NCBI RefSeq assembly: GCF_003955685.1
Contig: NZ_RXHJ01000019.1
Span: 1-50,633 of the forward strand
Length of the DNA: 50,633 bases
Direction: 5' to 3'
Source: Corynebacterium hylobatis
GTDB taxonomy: Bacteria; Actinomycetota; Actinomycetes; Mycobacteriales; Mycobacteriaceae
The notes below the pieces were generated by a model. The model searched no databases. It was given only the letters and a program-made list of their open reading frames with translations, and was not told the origin of the DNA. This document shows, one piece after another, positions 10,891 to 18,456 of the stretch (position 1 is the stretch's first letter; every line of letters starts with the position of its first letter). The position numbers were made by a program, and so were the translations under genes.

Positions 10891-10930
10891 AGAGATCCCC
10901 AGACCATCACTGGTCTGGGGATCTCTTCAT
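10891..10930 (+). terminator. terminator after ssrA, phage-derived side
   Basis: A perfect 16-bp stem (agagatccccagacca / tggtctggggatctct, 10891-10906 with 10911-10926) with a 4-nt loop is followed by tcattt. It lies just beyond the attachment core, so the prophage side supplies the terminator for the host tmRNA and shields int from read-through. Confidence 0.9.
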
Positions 10931-10999
10931 TTCATGGCCTTGACCTGCATAAGTAGTCAGCGGACATAGCGGACACTAGGGTACGGGCTAGCACTCCCG

Positions 11000-11062
11000 T
11001 TCCCCACGAATTGGTCACGAGACCACCTCATTGGCCACGCATCGGTCACGCACTGGCCACGA
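11000..11062. promoter_or_regulatory. candidate integrase arm-type sites, left
   Basis: Five direct copies of a 10-bp word: TTCCCCACGA (11000), TTGGTCACGA (11011), TTGGCCACGC (11031), TCGGTCACGC (11042) and CTGGCCACGA (11053). Neighbours are spaced by 11 bp, or 20 bp between the second and third. Two similar words, also 11 bp apart, are near attR. A 9-bp repeat agcggacat/agcggacac lies at 10959-10976. Confidence 0.6.
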
Positions 11063-11081
11063 CAGAAGGGTTCAATTCCCT

Positions 11082-12344
11082 ATGACTCCACGCCCGAAAC
11101 GCGGCTTCGGCTCCATCACCCAGCTGCCATCCGGAAAGCACCGCGCGCGCTACACCGGTCCCGACGGCGACCGCCACAAGGCACCGAACACCTTCTTCTC
11201 CAAGGATGATGCCGCCGCGTGGCTGCGCTCCGAGGAGAAGCTCATCGAGTTCGACGAGTGGACCCCACCGGCCACTCGCGCCCAATCGCGCGAGGACCAG
11301 GCCCGCACCGTCGGCGACTGGATCACCCAGTGGCTTGATCTCCGCTCCCGCGGCACCAGCGCCCTCGAACCATCGACCCTGCAGGACTACACAAGCACCC
11401 TCAACCGCCGCATCCTCAAGGTCGCTGACCCTGCCGCCCGCCTCCGGGACATCCCCCTGACGAGGCTGACGCGCCGGGACGTGGCCGCCTGGTGGGATGA
11501 CATCAACCGCCAGTTCTCAACGCCGCCCTACAACCGCAACGCCTACGCCCGCCTCAAAACCGCCATGCAGGCCGCCGTCGACCGCGACATGATCCCCATC
11601 AGCCCCGTCGTCGTCCCCGACGCCGCCAAGCGACCCAAGCACCACCGCAAAGACCTCCCCGAGGCCTCGGTCATGCAGGGCATCGTCGACCAACTCGACA
11701 AGAAGATCCCCCGCATCGACGGCCGCCACAAGCTCATCGCGATCCTCACCCTCTTCCACGGACTCCGCCTCGGCGAGGCCCTGGGCCTACGCCGCCGTGA
11801 CGTGGCCATCACCGCAGACTCCATCCACGTCCACGTCCGGGGCAACGTCTACCGCGTCCCAGGCGAAGGCATGCACTACAAGGCCACCGCCAAGACCGAC
11901 GCCGGACACCGCACCGTCCCCCTCTTCGCCCGCTTCCACACCGACGTCCGCGACCACCTTAAACGATTCGTCGGTGACAGCCCTGACGCCTGGCTGTTCA
12001 CCACCGCAGCCGCCGGCGGCATCATCATGGACACCAGCTACCGCAGCATCATGGAACGCGCGAAACTCCGCGCCGGGTTCAAGGACGTCAAAATCACGCC
12101 CCACTACGGCCGCGTCTGGCTGATCACAACGCTGGCAGAGGCCGGCATGCCGATCCCCGCGATCGGCGAGATACTCGGCCAGCGCGACCTGCGTACGATC
12201 ACCGAGATCTACATGCGGTCCTCGGCGGCCAAGCGGGATGAGGTCCTCGGCCAGGTGAACCAGGCGCTCGACACCCCGCTGGCTGATGTCGCAGATCTCG
12301 ACGCAAAGCGCGGGGAGAAGGAGGTAGGAGAGGAGACTGCCTGA
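11082..12344 (+). CDS. int: phage integrase, tyrosine recombinase
   Basis: 420 aa from ATG 11082 (agaaggg 11 nt upstream). An N-terminal arm-binding-like segment (RGFGSITQLPSGKHRARY) is followed by a core-binding domain and catalytic domain. Catalytic residues visible: Arg229 (GLRLGEAL), His341 and Arg344 (HYGR), Tyr377 (EIYMRSS). The usual second His/Trp is Gln367 (ILGQRDLR), an uncommon variant. Next to attL, it should recombine the 15-bp core in ssrA. Its start codon overlaps a sequence resembling a tmRNA T-arm (see findings). Confidence 0.93.
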   Translation: MTPRPKRGFGSITQLPSGKHRARYTGPDGDRHKAPNTFFSKDDAAAWLRSEEKLIEFDEWTPPATRAQSREDQARTVGDWITQWLDLRSRGTSALEPSTLQDYTSTLNRRILKVADPAARLRDIPLTRLTRRDVAAWWDDINRQFSTPPYNRNAYARLKTAMQAAVDRDMIPISPVVVPDAAKRPKHHRKDLPEASVMQGIVDQLDKKIPRIDGRHKLIAILTLFHGLRLGEALGLRRRDVAITADSIHVHVRGNVYRVPGEGMHYKATAKTDAGHRTVPLFARFHTDVRDHLKRFVGDSPDAWLFTTAAAGGIIMDTSYRSIMERAKLRAGFKDVKITPHYGRVWLITTLAEAGMPIPAIGEILGQRDLRTITEIYMRSSAAKRDEVLGQVNQALDTPLADVADLDAKRGEKEVGEETA

Positions 12345-12356
12345 CACAGCCTAGCT

Positions 12357-12399
12357 ATAGAGTTACCTTCCGACAGACTGTGACGGAAGGTAACTCTAT
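12357..12399. terminator. bidirectional terminator between int and leftward cargo
   Basis: A perfect 16-bp stem (atagagttaccttccg / cggaaggtaactctat) with an 11-nt loop sits between the converging int gene and the 12407-13300 gene. No long T-run on either side, but position and strength fit a shared terminator. Confidence 0.7.
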
Positions 12400-12406
12400 G
12401 GCTGAA

Positions 12407-13300
12407 CTACAGAGAAAGCTCTCGTGGTGCTGAGTCGATACGGACTAGACGGTAACCTGTCCGCCCAGTCCTTCCCGAGGCTTGCTTCTTGCGTCGGCAA
12501 GCGATTGTCGCACGTACTCTTTGATTGATAAACAGGGGGAGAGTTTCTAGTAGCTCTTCGTCGATCGTGCCCGCGATGTCTCTTTGGCCGGGGACTTCTA
12601 GGAAGAACTGGCGTCGTCGAGTGCGCATGCCATCCAGAACTCCAACGACTTCAGTGGTCCAGTTTTCGTACTCGGATTCGCTTAACGATTCTTTGAGGAC
12701 TCGAGCTTGCTCAGAAGTCAATTGGCCACCGAGTTGTCTGCCGTCGCTGATCTTGAGGGTCAGTTCGATTGATCGGCTCAGGGAGTCAATCGTCTCGGAT
12801 AGTTTTTGGAGACCGATTCTCTCAGGGGTGCGAAGTCCAAGGGCAGCATCTAGAGCAGAATCATCCTGTTGGTTTTCAGGTAGAACCTGGGTGAGGCTTC
12901 GAGTTGAAGCTTCAGCCTTCGAGGGACTCTCTCTCCGGTCAATAAGGGCGGCGTTCTCATCAGGGATGGAATGAGGGAAACCGAGAAGAATTTTGTTCCC
13001 ACTTGACCCTAGGTTGCGGAAACCGAGGCTCTCACGGAAGTGCTGGGTGATGCGAACTTGCTCAGCTGCGGTATCCAGCTGAGACTTGGCAAAGTGCGCG
13101 ACGCTGTCCATGACAGCCATGGAAACCTGAGCGTTGACGTAGGCATCCACTCGCGGGCCATCTATCTCGACCTCAAGGAGCGATGAACGGGGAGTGTAGA
13201 ATTTTTGCTCGCCTGCAAGCAAGGATCCTCGAGCCAGGCGGGACAGCGGCGAATCGTCGAAAGCATGCTCCTCGAGAGCACGTCTCAGTGGGTTTGTCAT
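12407..13300 (-). CDS. unknown protein, partner of nucleotidyltransferase-like gene
   Basis: 297 aa, not recognised. The N-terminal part is helical and polar; the middle (GLQKLSETIDSLSRSIELTLKI region) looks coiled-coil. The last ~90 residues (GVLDGMRTRRRQFFLEV through the C-terminus) have a beta-rich, basic look. It overlaps the upstream gene by 4 bp, so both are translated together. Base composition is visibly more AT-rich than the late phage genes. Possible roles are antitoxin, effector or anti-phage partner; none is shown by motif. Confidence 0.75.
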   Translation of the reverse strand: MTNPLRRALEEHAFDDSPLSRLARGSLLAGEQKFYTPRSSLLEVEIDGPRVDAYVNAQVSMAVMDSVAHFAKSQLDTAAEQVRITQHFRESLGFRNLGSSGNKILLGFPHSIPDENAALIDRRESPSKAEASTRSLTQVLPENQQDDSALDAALGLRTPERIGLQKLSETIDSLSRSIELTLKISDGRQLGGQLTSEQARVLKESLSESEYENWTTEVVGVLDGMRTRRRQFFLEVPGQRDIAGTIDEELLETLPLFINQRVRATIACRRKKQASGRTGRTGYRLVRIDSAPRELSL

Positions 13301-13815
13301 ACCTTCACCTCCGCAAATCCTTTAACTTCTCCTGGGCAGTAGACGCCGTTGCGCTTCACGCTACTCCAAGTTTCGAACCAGGAGGGCGCCAAGTCTGGAG
13401 TTGAAATAAAAGCGTCCAGCGCGCCGGCCATCGGCTGGAGCCTGGGAATGGAGGTCATCCACGGAGATGAGATTAGAACACTCTGCAGCGTGAGGAACTC
13501 GACAAGCTCGTCTAGTTCCTCCTGGGTGCGATTGTTGAAGCTATCAACATCCTCAGGAAAGATGACGACATCTACATCACGTGGCGCTTCAAGCTTCTGC
13601 ATCGCGAACCCGCCGTTTATCCACAGCCTAGACGGGCCAACTGCTGGTCGGACAATTTCGATGTAGCTGGTCAAGCACTGGAAAAGTAGCTCCCGCACCT
13701 GACGTTCTGGGGCATCGGTGACAAATCGGTCATAGACGCCGTCCAGATCGGTGGCGTGCGCGCCGGGGTCCAAAAGTCCGCTGGCGTTCCAAGATGGAAG
13801 GGGTGCGGCTGACAA
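13297..13815 (-). CDS. nucleotidyltransferase-like protein
   Basis: 172 aa from a TTG start; the minus strand reads ttggagg 8 nt upstream, which decides it. The block LWINGGFAMQKLEAPRDVDV matches the nucleotidyltransferase pattern G-G/S followed by D-x-D (Asp79/Asp81 region), most like the DUF6932 / minimal-nucleotidyltransferase group. Such proteins often belong to toxin-antitoxin or defence pairs that modify tRNA or proteins. First gene of a two-gene leftward operon with the 297-aa partner; placed as cargo beside the integrase. Confidence 0.72.
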   Translation of the reverse strand: MSAAPLPSWNASGLLDPGAHATDLDGVYDRFVTDAPERQVRELLFQCLTSYIEIVRPAVGPSRLWINGGFAMQKLEAPRDVDVVIFPEDVDSFNNRTQEELDELVEFLTLQSVLISSPWMTSIPRLQPMAGALDAFISTPDLAPSWFETWSSVKRNGVYCPGEVKGFAEVKV

Positions 13816-13918
13816 TGTAGTACCTCCAAGGGCGGACTGGGCGTGAAATTACATTACCCATTAGCGGACTTGGGGGGACGTAAACGGGCATTGGGGGTGT
13901 CGGGATGGTGGATAGGCA

Positions 13919-13949
13919 AGGCCCCTGAACCGTGCTGGTTCAGGGGCCT
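13919..13949 (-). terminator. terminator for lipoprotein gene
   Basis: A 13-bp stem (aggcccctgaacc / ggttcaggggcct) with a 5-nt loop lies 40 bp beyond the stop of the leftward lipoprotein gene. On the minus strand it is followed by tgcctatcc, so it lacks a strong T-run. It separates the lipoprotein gene from the nucleotidyltransferase pair. Confidence 0.7.
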
Positions 13950-13989
13950 CACGTGGTGCCGTCGGCGCGCCGGGTGGCGCGGATGGGGG

Positions 13990-14895
13990 TCAGTACCCCA
14001 TCTGGTTGGCGCAGTCCTGGGTCCAACCGCTGGTGCCGTCCGTGAAGAACGTCGTGCCGGTCTCGTGCATCATGGGGTCACCGCAGGAGGCGATGGTCTT
14101 GTCCAGGACGCGGGGCTGATCGTGGCCGGGGGCGCCGGTGAATCCGATCACTGGTGCGGGGGCTGGGGACGGCGCAGGGACGGCAGGTACGGCGGGTGCA
14201 GGCGCTGGTGTCGGTGGTGCCGCGGGTGTGGGTGCAGCAGCGGGGGCGACCTCGGGTGCTGCAGGAGCGGCTGGAACCTCCGAGACGTGGCTGGTGGTCT
14301 GCAGGTCAGGGGCAGGGAACGTCCATCGGCCGCTGGTCTGGTCCTCGGTGAGCCTGATCTCCGTCGTACCGATGGGGACGTCAGCGTAGTGGACGTGGCG
14401 GACGGTATCGCCGACATGGATCTGTGAGATCCAGGGGGTTTCGTCGGCTGGGTTCGAGCACCAGGTGGAGGACCCGAGGGGGTGGTTGAGCCCATCCTCG
14501 GTCAGGGCTGACCATTCGGACCTGATAGTGAAGTAGCCGGGGTCGTACTCGAAGTCGGAGGGCTTGGTCTTGATGAGTACGGGGATGTGCACCAGGATGG
14601 TGTCGGCAGGCTGTTCGTCGAACGCGATCCCGGGGCAGGAGTCGAGGGGCTCGATTGCTTCGACGGTGAACAGTACGGAGCAGTCTTCGAAGGCCACGCA
14701 ATCGAAGCCGGCCTCCTTGCCCACAGTGCTCATACCTATGTCCTCTCCGGGGTCCCTGAGCGTAGGGGTTTCGGAGGTTGACTCGGTGGCGGATGTGGCA
14801 GCGGGTGAATCATCAGAATCGGCGTTTCCACACGCTCCCAGAACCATCGACAAAGCTGTGATGCCTGCAGCGAACGGTATGCGAAGTTTTATCAT
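13990..14895 (-). CDS. prophage-encoded lipoprotein
   Basis: 301 aa with a signal peptide and lipobox LGAC, so it should be anchored to the outer face of the membrane. After a Ser/Thr/Ala linker comes a ~170-residue globular domain with several cysteines (CVAFEDC, STWCSNP). A long Pro/Ala linker follows, then a ~45-residue C-terminal domain (TIASCGDPMM, TSGWTQDCANQM). Similar C-terminal domains occur, as I recall, in other corynebacterial surface proteins. Surface lipoproteins beside phage integrases are frequently superinfection-exclusion factors; that role is inference. RBS ggaaag precedes the ATG. Confidence 0.82.
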   Translation of the reverse strand: MIKLRIPFAAGITALSMVLGACGNADSDDSPAATSATESTSETPTLRDPGEDIGMSTVGKEAGFDCVAFEDCSVLFTVEAIEPLDSCPGIAFDEQPADTILVHIPVLIKTKPSDFEYDPGYFTIRSEWSALTEDGLNHPLGSSTWCSNPADETPWISQIHVGDTVRHVHYADVPIGTTEIRLTEDQTSGRWTFPAPDLQTTSHVSEVPAAPAAPEVAPAAAPTPAAPPTPAPAPAVPAVPAPSPAPAPVIGFTGAPGHDQPRVLDKTIASCGDPMMHETGTTFFTDGTSGWTQDCANQMGY

Positions 14896-14918
14896 GAACT
14901 CTTTCCTGAGTATGCGTT

Positions 14919-16226
14919 CTACTTTTGCTGCTTGTCGAACGGAGGCTGCAGACGGGCCCGGGTGATGTAGTGGTACACGAAAGGCCCAACGGCCAGAGCG
15001 GTGAAGATGAGCCCCACGGGGGCAGTCACCAGACCGATAAGAGCGACGATCGCCAGCAGCACCAGCAGGACCCACCACAGGCCCATCAGCAGGGGACCGC
15101 TGAACTCTCGAACGCGCGCCGGGTCTCCGCCATGGGCCTGCATGATGCGCTCGCACTGGCCTACGGTCGCGTAGTCGATGCGGGGAGCTGAGTTGTCTGC
15201 TGACGCGGTGCGGACACGTGCCCGCACGACACCGCGTTGAAAGAGGTTCGCACGGCGAGCCCCATCCGGTGCAAGCAGCTCTCCCCAATCGAGAGGAGCT
15301 GGTCTCGCCAGCGTATGCAAGGGCATCGAAAAGGACTGGGACGGCGGACGGTTCTGCCGTTGTGTGGATTCTCCTGGCCAGCGATCAGCGACCGGGTAGT
15401 TTCTCGGGTTCTCCTCGAAATCGACCAGCCGGGGGATCGGGGCGTATTCGATTGGGGAGAGCTGAGATTCTGATAGCTCACTGGATCGGGCAGCATGAAG
15501 AGTTACTTCGGCAGCCAAGGATGATCCCTTGATGGTCGCGTGAGCCACGGTGAGAAGACCGAGATCGTCGAAGTGACGGACCGCCGGAACGTACTTCTCG
15601 GAGCTTGCCTTCGTGAGCTCGCCGATCCTCTCTCCACCCAAACGGACTTCGATGCCTTCCCACTTGGCGCGGATTCCCGCTTCAACCACATGAAGAGTCA
15701 CCAGAAGGTGCCCTTCGCCTGATGGTGGAACATAGTCCGCCAGGACATCAATGTGATCAGATTCCTTGGTCACCTGGATCGCATTACCTGAAGGCAGCAC
15801 CGCGAAGCCATCAACTGGTGGGTCGTTAAGCGGAACAAGCAGATCCGGCGCCCCCAGCTGGACCGAGGCATCGAAACGCCACTGATTCTCGTAGTCCTTC
15901 GACACCCACACGGAAGCCAACGTTGAAGGATCGAAGCCAGAGGCAGCGATACGCCGCAGCTGCTGAAAGTTCCCAGACAGCTCGGAGGGAATATGCCCAA
16001 TGACACGGTCACGCCACCGAACTGACAATGTATTTCCAGAGGCGCTATGGGGGTTGTCTGGCTCAGGGACGATGGTGACTTCAGCCGTAAAATCAGAATT
16101 CTGCCGACCACTGTGAGCTTTCATCATCGCCTGAAGCGCATCAGGGTAGTAGTACGTTCCCTTCACCTCGGTGCGCAAACCTTTCGATAGCGAGGACACA
16201 TCATAGGTCGGTAGTCCAGTGGTCAT
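14919..16226 (-). CDS. HIRAN-like domain membrane protein
   Basis: 435 aa. Residues ~20-90 resemble a HIRAN domain (KGTYYYPDALQ, EVTIVPEPDNPHS, WRDRVIGHIPSE), a fold otherwise linked to damaged or single-stranded DNA ends. A second beta-rich region around 150-260 has a similar RLGGERIGELT motif. Two hydrophobic helices near 379-421 end the protein (LWWVLLVLLAIVALIGLV). It lies 23 bp upstream of the lipoprotein gene and is probably co-transcribed. Function unknown; membrane placement of a DNA-end-binding fold suggests action on entering DNA, which is inference. Confidence 0.75.
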   Translation of the reverse strand: MTTGLPTYDVSSLSKGLRTEVKGTYYYPDALQAMMKAHSGRQNSDFTAEVTIVPEPDNPHSASGNTLSVRWRDRVIGHIPSELSGNFQQLRRIAASGFDPSTLASVWVSKDYENQWRFDASVQLGAPDLLVPLNDPPVDGFAVLPSGNAIQVTKESDHIDVLADYVPPSGEGHLLVTLHVVEAGIRAKWEGIEVRLGGERIGELTKASSEKYVPAVRHFDDLGLLTVAHATIKGSSLAAEVTLHAARSSELSESQLSPIEYAPIPRLVDFEENPRNYPVADRWPGESTQRQNRPPSQSFSMPLHTLARPAPLDWGELLAPDGARRANLFQRGVVRARVRTASADNSAPRIDYATVGQCERIMQAHGGDPARVREFSGPLLMGLWWVLLVLLAIVALIGLVTAPVGLIFTALAVGPFVYHYITRARLQPPFDKQQK

Positions 16227-16397
16227 TGAACTGAAGTCCTTTCATGAAGATCCCGCCAGAGATTTACATATTCGACGGTGACACCCAGCTCGACTGCTAG
16301 CGCGCCGGGATGTGAGCTTACTTCACTTGCTGTGTCACGGTGATCGATTGCCCTGATGGGGGGATCATGCTGCCCACTCCCACGCCATCCTGAAGGC

Positions 16398-16802
16398 CTA
16401 TTCGAGAATGCAGTCGTAGTTCGGTTTGATGCGGCCGGTTTCGTAGAGCTTCATCCATACCTCGAGAAGGTAAGGGGTGACGCCGAGTTCGGCGGCCACG
16501 GCCGGGGCTGCATGGTCGAGGTCGAGGGAGGCCTGCTCGACGATGTCGAGGGTCAGGAGAAGCTCGGCGGCGTACTCGTCGGCGTCACGCTCATAGCGGG
16601 GGGTCGAGCAGTCGTGGCCCCAGTGGGCATGGCCCAGCTCGTGCGCGATGGCACAGCGCCGGGTGACCGGGTCAAGCCCCCAGCGCACGACGATGGTGCG
16701 GGTGTCGTGGTGGTAGGCGGCGTTGAGGCTGTCGTTCAGACGGCCGGACTCGACCAGGTGCACGCCCAAAGAGGCAAGGCGTGCCTCCAGGAGGCTGTCC
16801 AT
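16398..16802 (-). CDS. ImmA/IrrE-family metallopeptidase
   Basis: 134 aa with the zinc protease motif HELGH at residues 54-58 and a downstream RDADEYAAELL helix providing the third ligand. Proteins of this family cleave phage or mobile-element repressors to trigger induction. It starts 12 bp after the repressor stop, with aaggaga in front. The space 16227-16397 between it and the HIRAN-like gene holds no convincing gene; the leftward cargo promoter should be there. Confidence 0.9.
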   Translation of the reverse strand: MDSLLEARLASLGVHLVESGRLNDSLNAAYHHDTRTIVVRWGLDPVTRRCAIAHELGHAHWGHDCSTPRYERDADEYAAELLLTLDIVEQASLDLDHAAPAVAAELGVTPYLLEVWMKLYETGRIKPNYDCILE

Positions 16803-16814
16803 GTCTACTTCTCC

Positions 16815-17306
16815 TTAGGTGTATTCCTCGTCCAGGGGCTCCGTGGACTCTTGAGCGGCCACCTGTGCCTGGCCGCTGTTGATGGCGTCGATAAGCGCGT
16901 CGTCGTCGTAGGGGGCCGGATCAACATTGGGAGTGGGCAGCGATCGAACGGCAGCGGATGCCTCGGCCTCGATGTCATCGACGGTGAAGGTTCCCTCAAA
17001 GAGGTTTGAATCGTTGAGTTTGTCGACGAGCAGCTGCAGCGCATCGGCCATCGATGCCTGGGCGAAGGCTCGCTTGAGACTGACCTTTTCGGAGGCGACT
17101 TCGTCGGCGTCAAGGAAGCCAGTGTCGACGAGGGCATCGATGGGGGAGACCTCATAGGCGCGGGCGATCTGGATGATGTTGTCGGCGGTGGAGCGGCCAC
17201 GCTGTGCATGGCGGATCAGGGTGGGGCCTTGAAGCTTGGATCGTTTAGCGGCGATCGACGGCGTGGGGGATCCCGGGAGGCTATGCAGCCAGGTTTCGAA
17301 GTCCAT
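16815..17306 (-). CDS. prophage repressor, HTH protein
   Basis: 163 aa from ATG 17306 (an upstream ATG at 17327 lies inside the operator and is less likely). The N-terminal ~65 residues form a Cro/CI-type HTH (AAKRSKLQGPTLIRHAQRG); the acidic remainder carries a linker that the adjacent ImmA peptidase could cut. A promoter TTGACG-17-CATAAT on the minus strand ends 6 nt before the ATG, so the message is probably leaderless and autoregulated by the operators at 17310-17333. Confidence 0.85.
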   Translation of the reverse strand: MDFETWLHSLPGSPTPSIAAKRSKLQGPTLIRHAQRGRSTADNIIQIARAYEVSPIDALVDTGFLDADEVASEKVSLKRAFAQASMADALQLLVDKLNDSNLFEGTFTVDDIEAEASAAVRSLPTPNVDPAPYDDDALIDAINSGQAQVAAQESTEPLDEEYT

Positions 17307-17430
17307 GACTACATTATGCAGCTGCAAAATGTATGCGTCAACACCTGGGGAAATATCTAATCATCTCGTTCCCGTTGACATTCTGAACTGCTGGTGTGCA
17401 TAATGTATCTGCCGGATACAAAATGTACTA
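17306..17430. promoter_or_regulatory. lysis/lysogeny switch: divergent promoters and four operators
   Basis: The word TRCAWAATGTA occurs four times: 17310-17320 (minus orientation), 17323-17333, 17397-17407 and 17417-17427. Leftward promoter: TTGACG/CATAAT with a 17-bp spacer, the -10 inside operator 1. Rightward promoter: TTGACA (17375-17380), 18 bp, CATAAT (17399-17404), the -10 inside operator 3; operator 4 is 20 bp further. Repressor binding would therefore block both -10 boxes. The pairs sit symmetrically at the two promoters. Confidence 0.82.
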
Positions 17431-17441
17431 GGAGGGGTCAG

Positions 17442-17693
17442 ATGCACAAGGTTCGACCGGGCGCGCTCGACGAGATCGCTCAGATGATTGACGCCAAAAG
17501 CGACAGCGACGTCGCGAAGTTCCTCGGCGTCAGCGAAAGAGAACTTGAGGCAATGCGCTACGGCCACGGAGTCGGAGTGCTTCAAGCGGCAGTCATCGCC
17601 AAGCGCCGCGAAGCCCACCTCCGTGCCATGGACATCCTCGACGAAGTCACAGGTCAGAAAGGGGCCTTCGTCGAGGACCAGCCCGCCGCTTGA
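17442..17693 (+). CDS. small HTH protein, Cro-like
   Basis: 83 aa, first gene of the rightward early transcript, ATG with aggagggg upstream. The sequence SDSDVAKFLGVSERELEAMRYG is a compact helix-turn-helix. By position it is the Cro/early regulator counterpart of the leftward repressor and probably binds the same operators. Confidence 0.75.
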   Translation: MHKVRPGALDEIAQMIDAKSDSDVAKFLGVSERELEAMRYGHGVGVLQAAVIAKRREAHLRAMDILDEVTGQKGAFVEDQPAA

Positions 17694-17742
17694 TCAACAG
17701 AACGTTCCCCATCCCACCCCTGAAATGAAAGGAGGCCCCCTG

Positions 17743-18228
17743 ATGCAGCAGGAGGCCAGCACCCAGATTACCAGCCTTAACGCGTCCCGAAACGATCTCC
17801 TCGGGTGGCTCACCCGCGAGTGGACTGTCGAGGACGACGGGGACATCTTCACTGTTTGGGCCCGCGAGCACCGCACCACCGAGAGCTGGGACGTCTTCCG
17901 CACCGCCACCCAGCGGGACCTGTCCACCACGAACCCCCGCCACAAGAGGATCGTCGCAGCCATCAAGGAGCACATCACCCACCGGGTGCTGCTCAAGGAC
18001 ATGGACTTCTACCGCGACTGCGACGGCCGCCATCGCGTGGACCGCAACTACATCGTCAACCACGACGATCAGAAGTGGCAGGTAGTCCGCAGCCTTATGG
18101 ACGGCGAGACCGAGTACGAGGTTTACAGCCTGCCCGACGTCGACGAGATCCCCCTGGACTCCGAGGCCGGCCGCGCGGTCGTCGCCCTGGTCGAGGAGTT
18201 CACCGAGTTCCGAAAGGACGAACTGTGA
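17743..18228 (+). CDS. early protein of unknown function
   Basis: 161 aa, start at ATG 17743 because aaaggagg stands just in front. Rich in charged and aromatic residues, no membrane segment, no family I can name. Its stop overlaps the excisionase-like gene by 4 bp (GTGA), so the two are translationally coupled and may act together in excision or early control. Confidence 0.72.
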   Translation: MQQEASTQITSLNASRNDLLGWLTREWTVEDDGDIFTVWAREHRTTESWDVFRTATQRDLSTTNPRHKRIVAAIKEHITHRVLLKDMDFYRDCDGRHRVDRNYIVNHDDQKWQVVRSLMDGETEYEVYSLPDVDEIPLDSEAGRAVVALVEEFTEFRKDEL

Positions 18229-18422
18229 CAACCAAACCTGTGCCGGAACTGATGACCGGCCGGCAGGTTGCCGACCTCTTGAAGGTCCACCCGCGGACCG
18301 TCCGCCGGTGGTCCACCGATGGCCGGCTGACCCGCATCCGCCTGGGCCCCCGGTCCATCCGCTACGACGCGGCGGAAGTCCAGGCCCTGGTCGAGGACAA
18401 CTCCTACCGCCTCGGCGCCTGA
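18225..18422 (+). CDS. xis: excisionase-like HTH protein
   Basis: 65 aa, GTG start. LMTGRQVADLLKVHPRTVRRW followed by DGRLTRIRLGPRSIRYD is the helix-turn-helix-17 / MerR-like excisionase pattern. It should direct the integrase toward excision; the 9-bp repeats near attL (10959-10976) are possible targets. The assignment as directionality factor is inference from family and phage position. Confidence 0.75.
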   Translation: MTTKPVPELMTGRQVADLLKVHPRTVRRWSTDGRLTRIRLGPRSIRYDAAEVQALVEDNSYRLGA

Positions 18423-18456
18423 CGTCACTTTCCACGCCGCCGGCTGGCGGCACATG

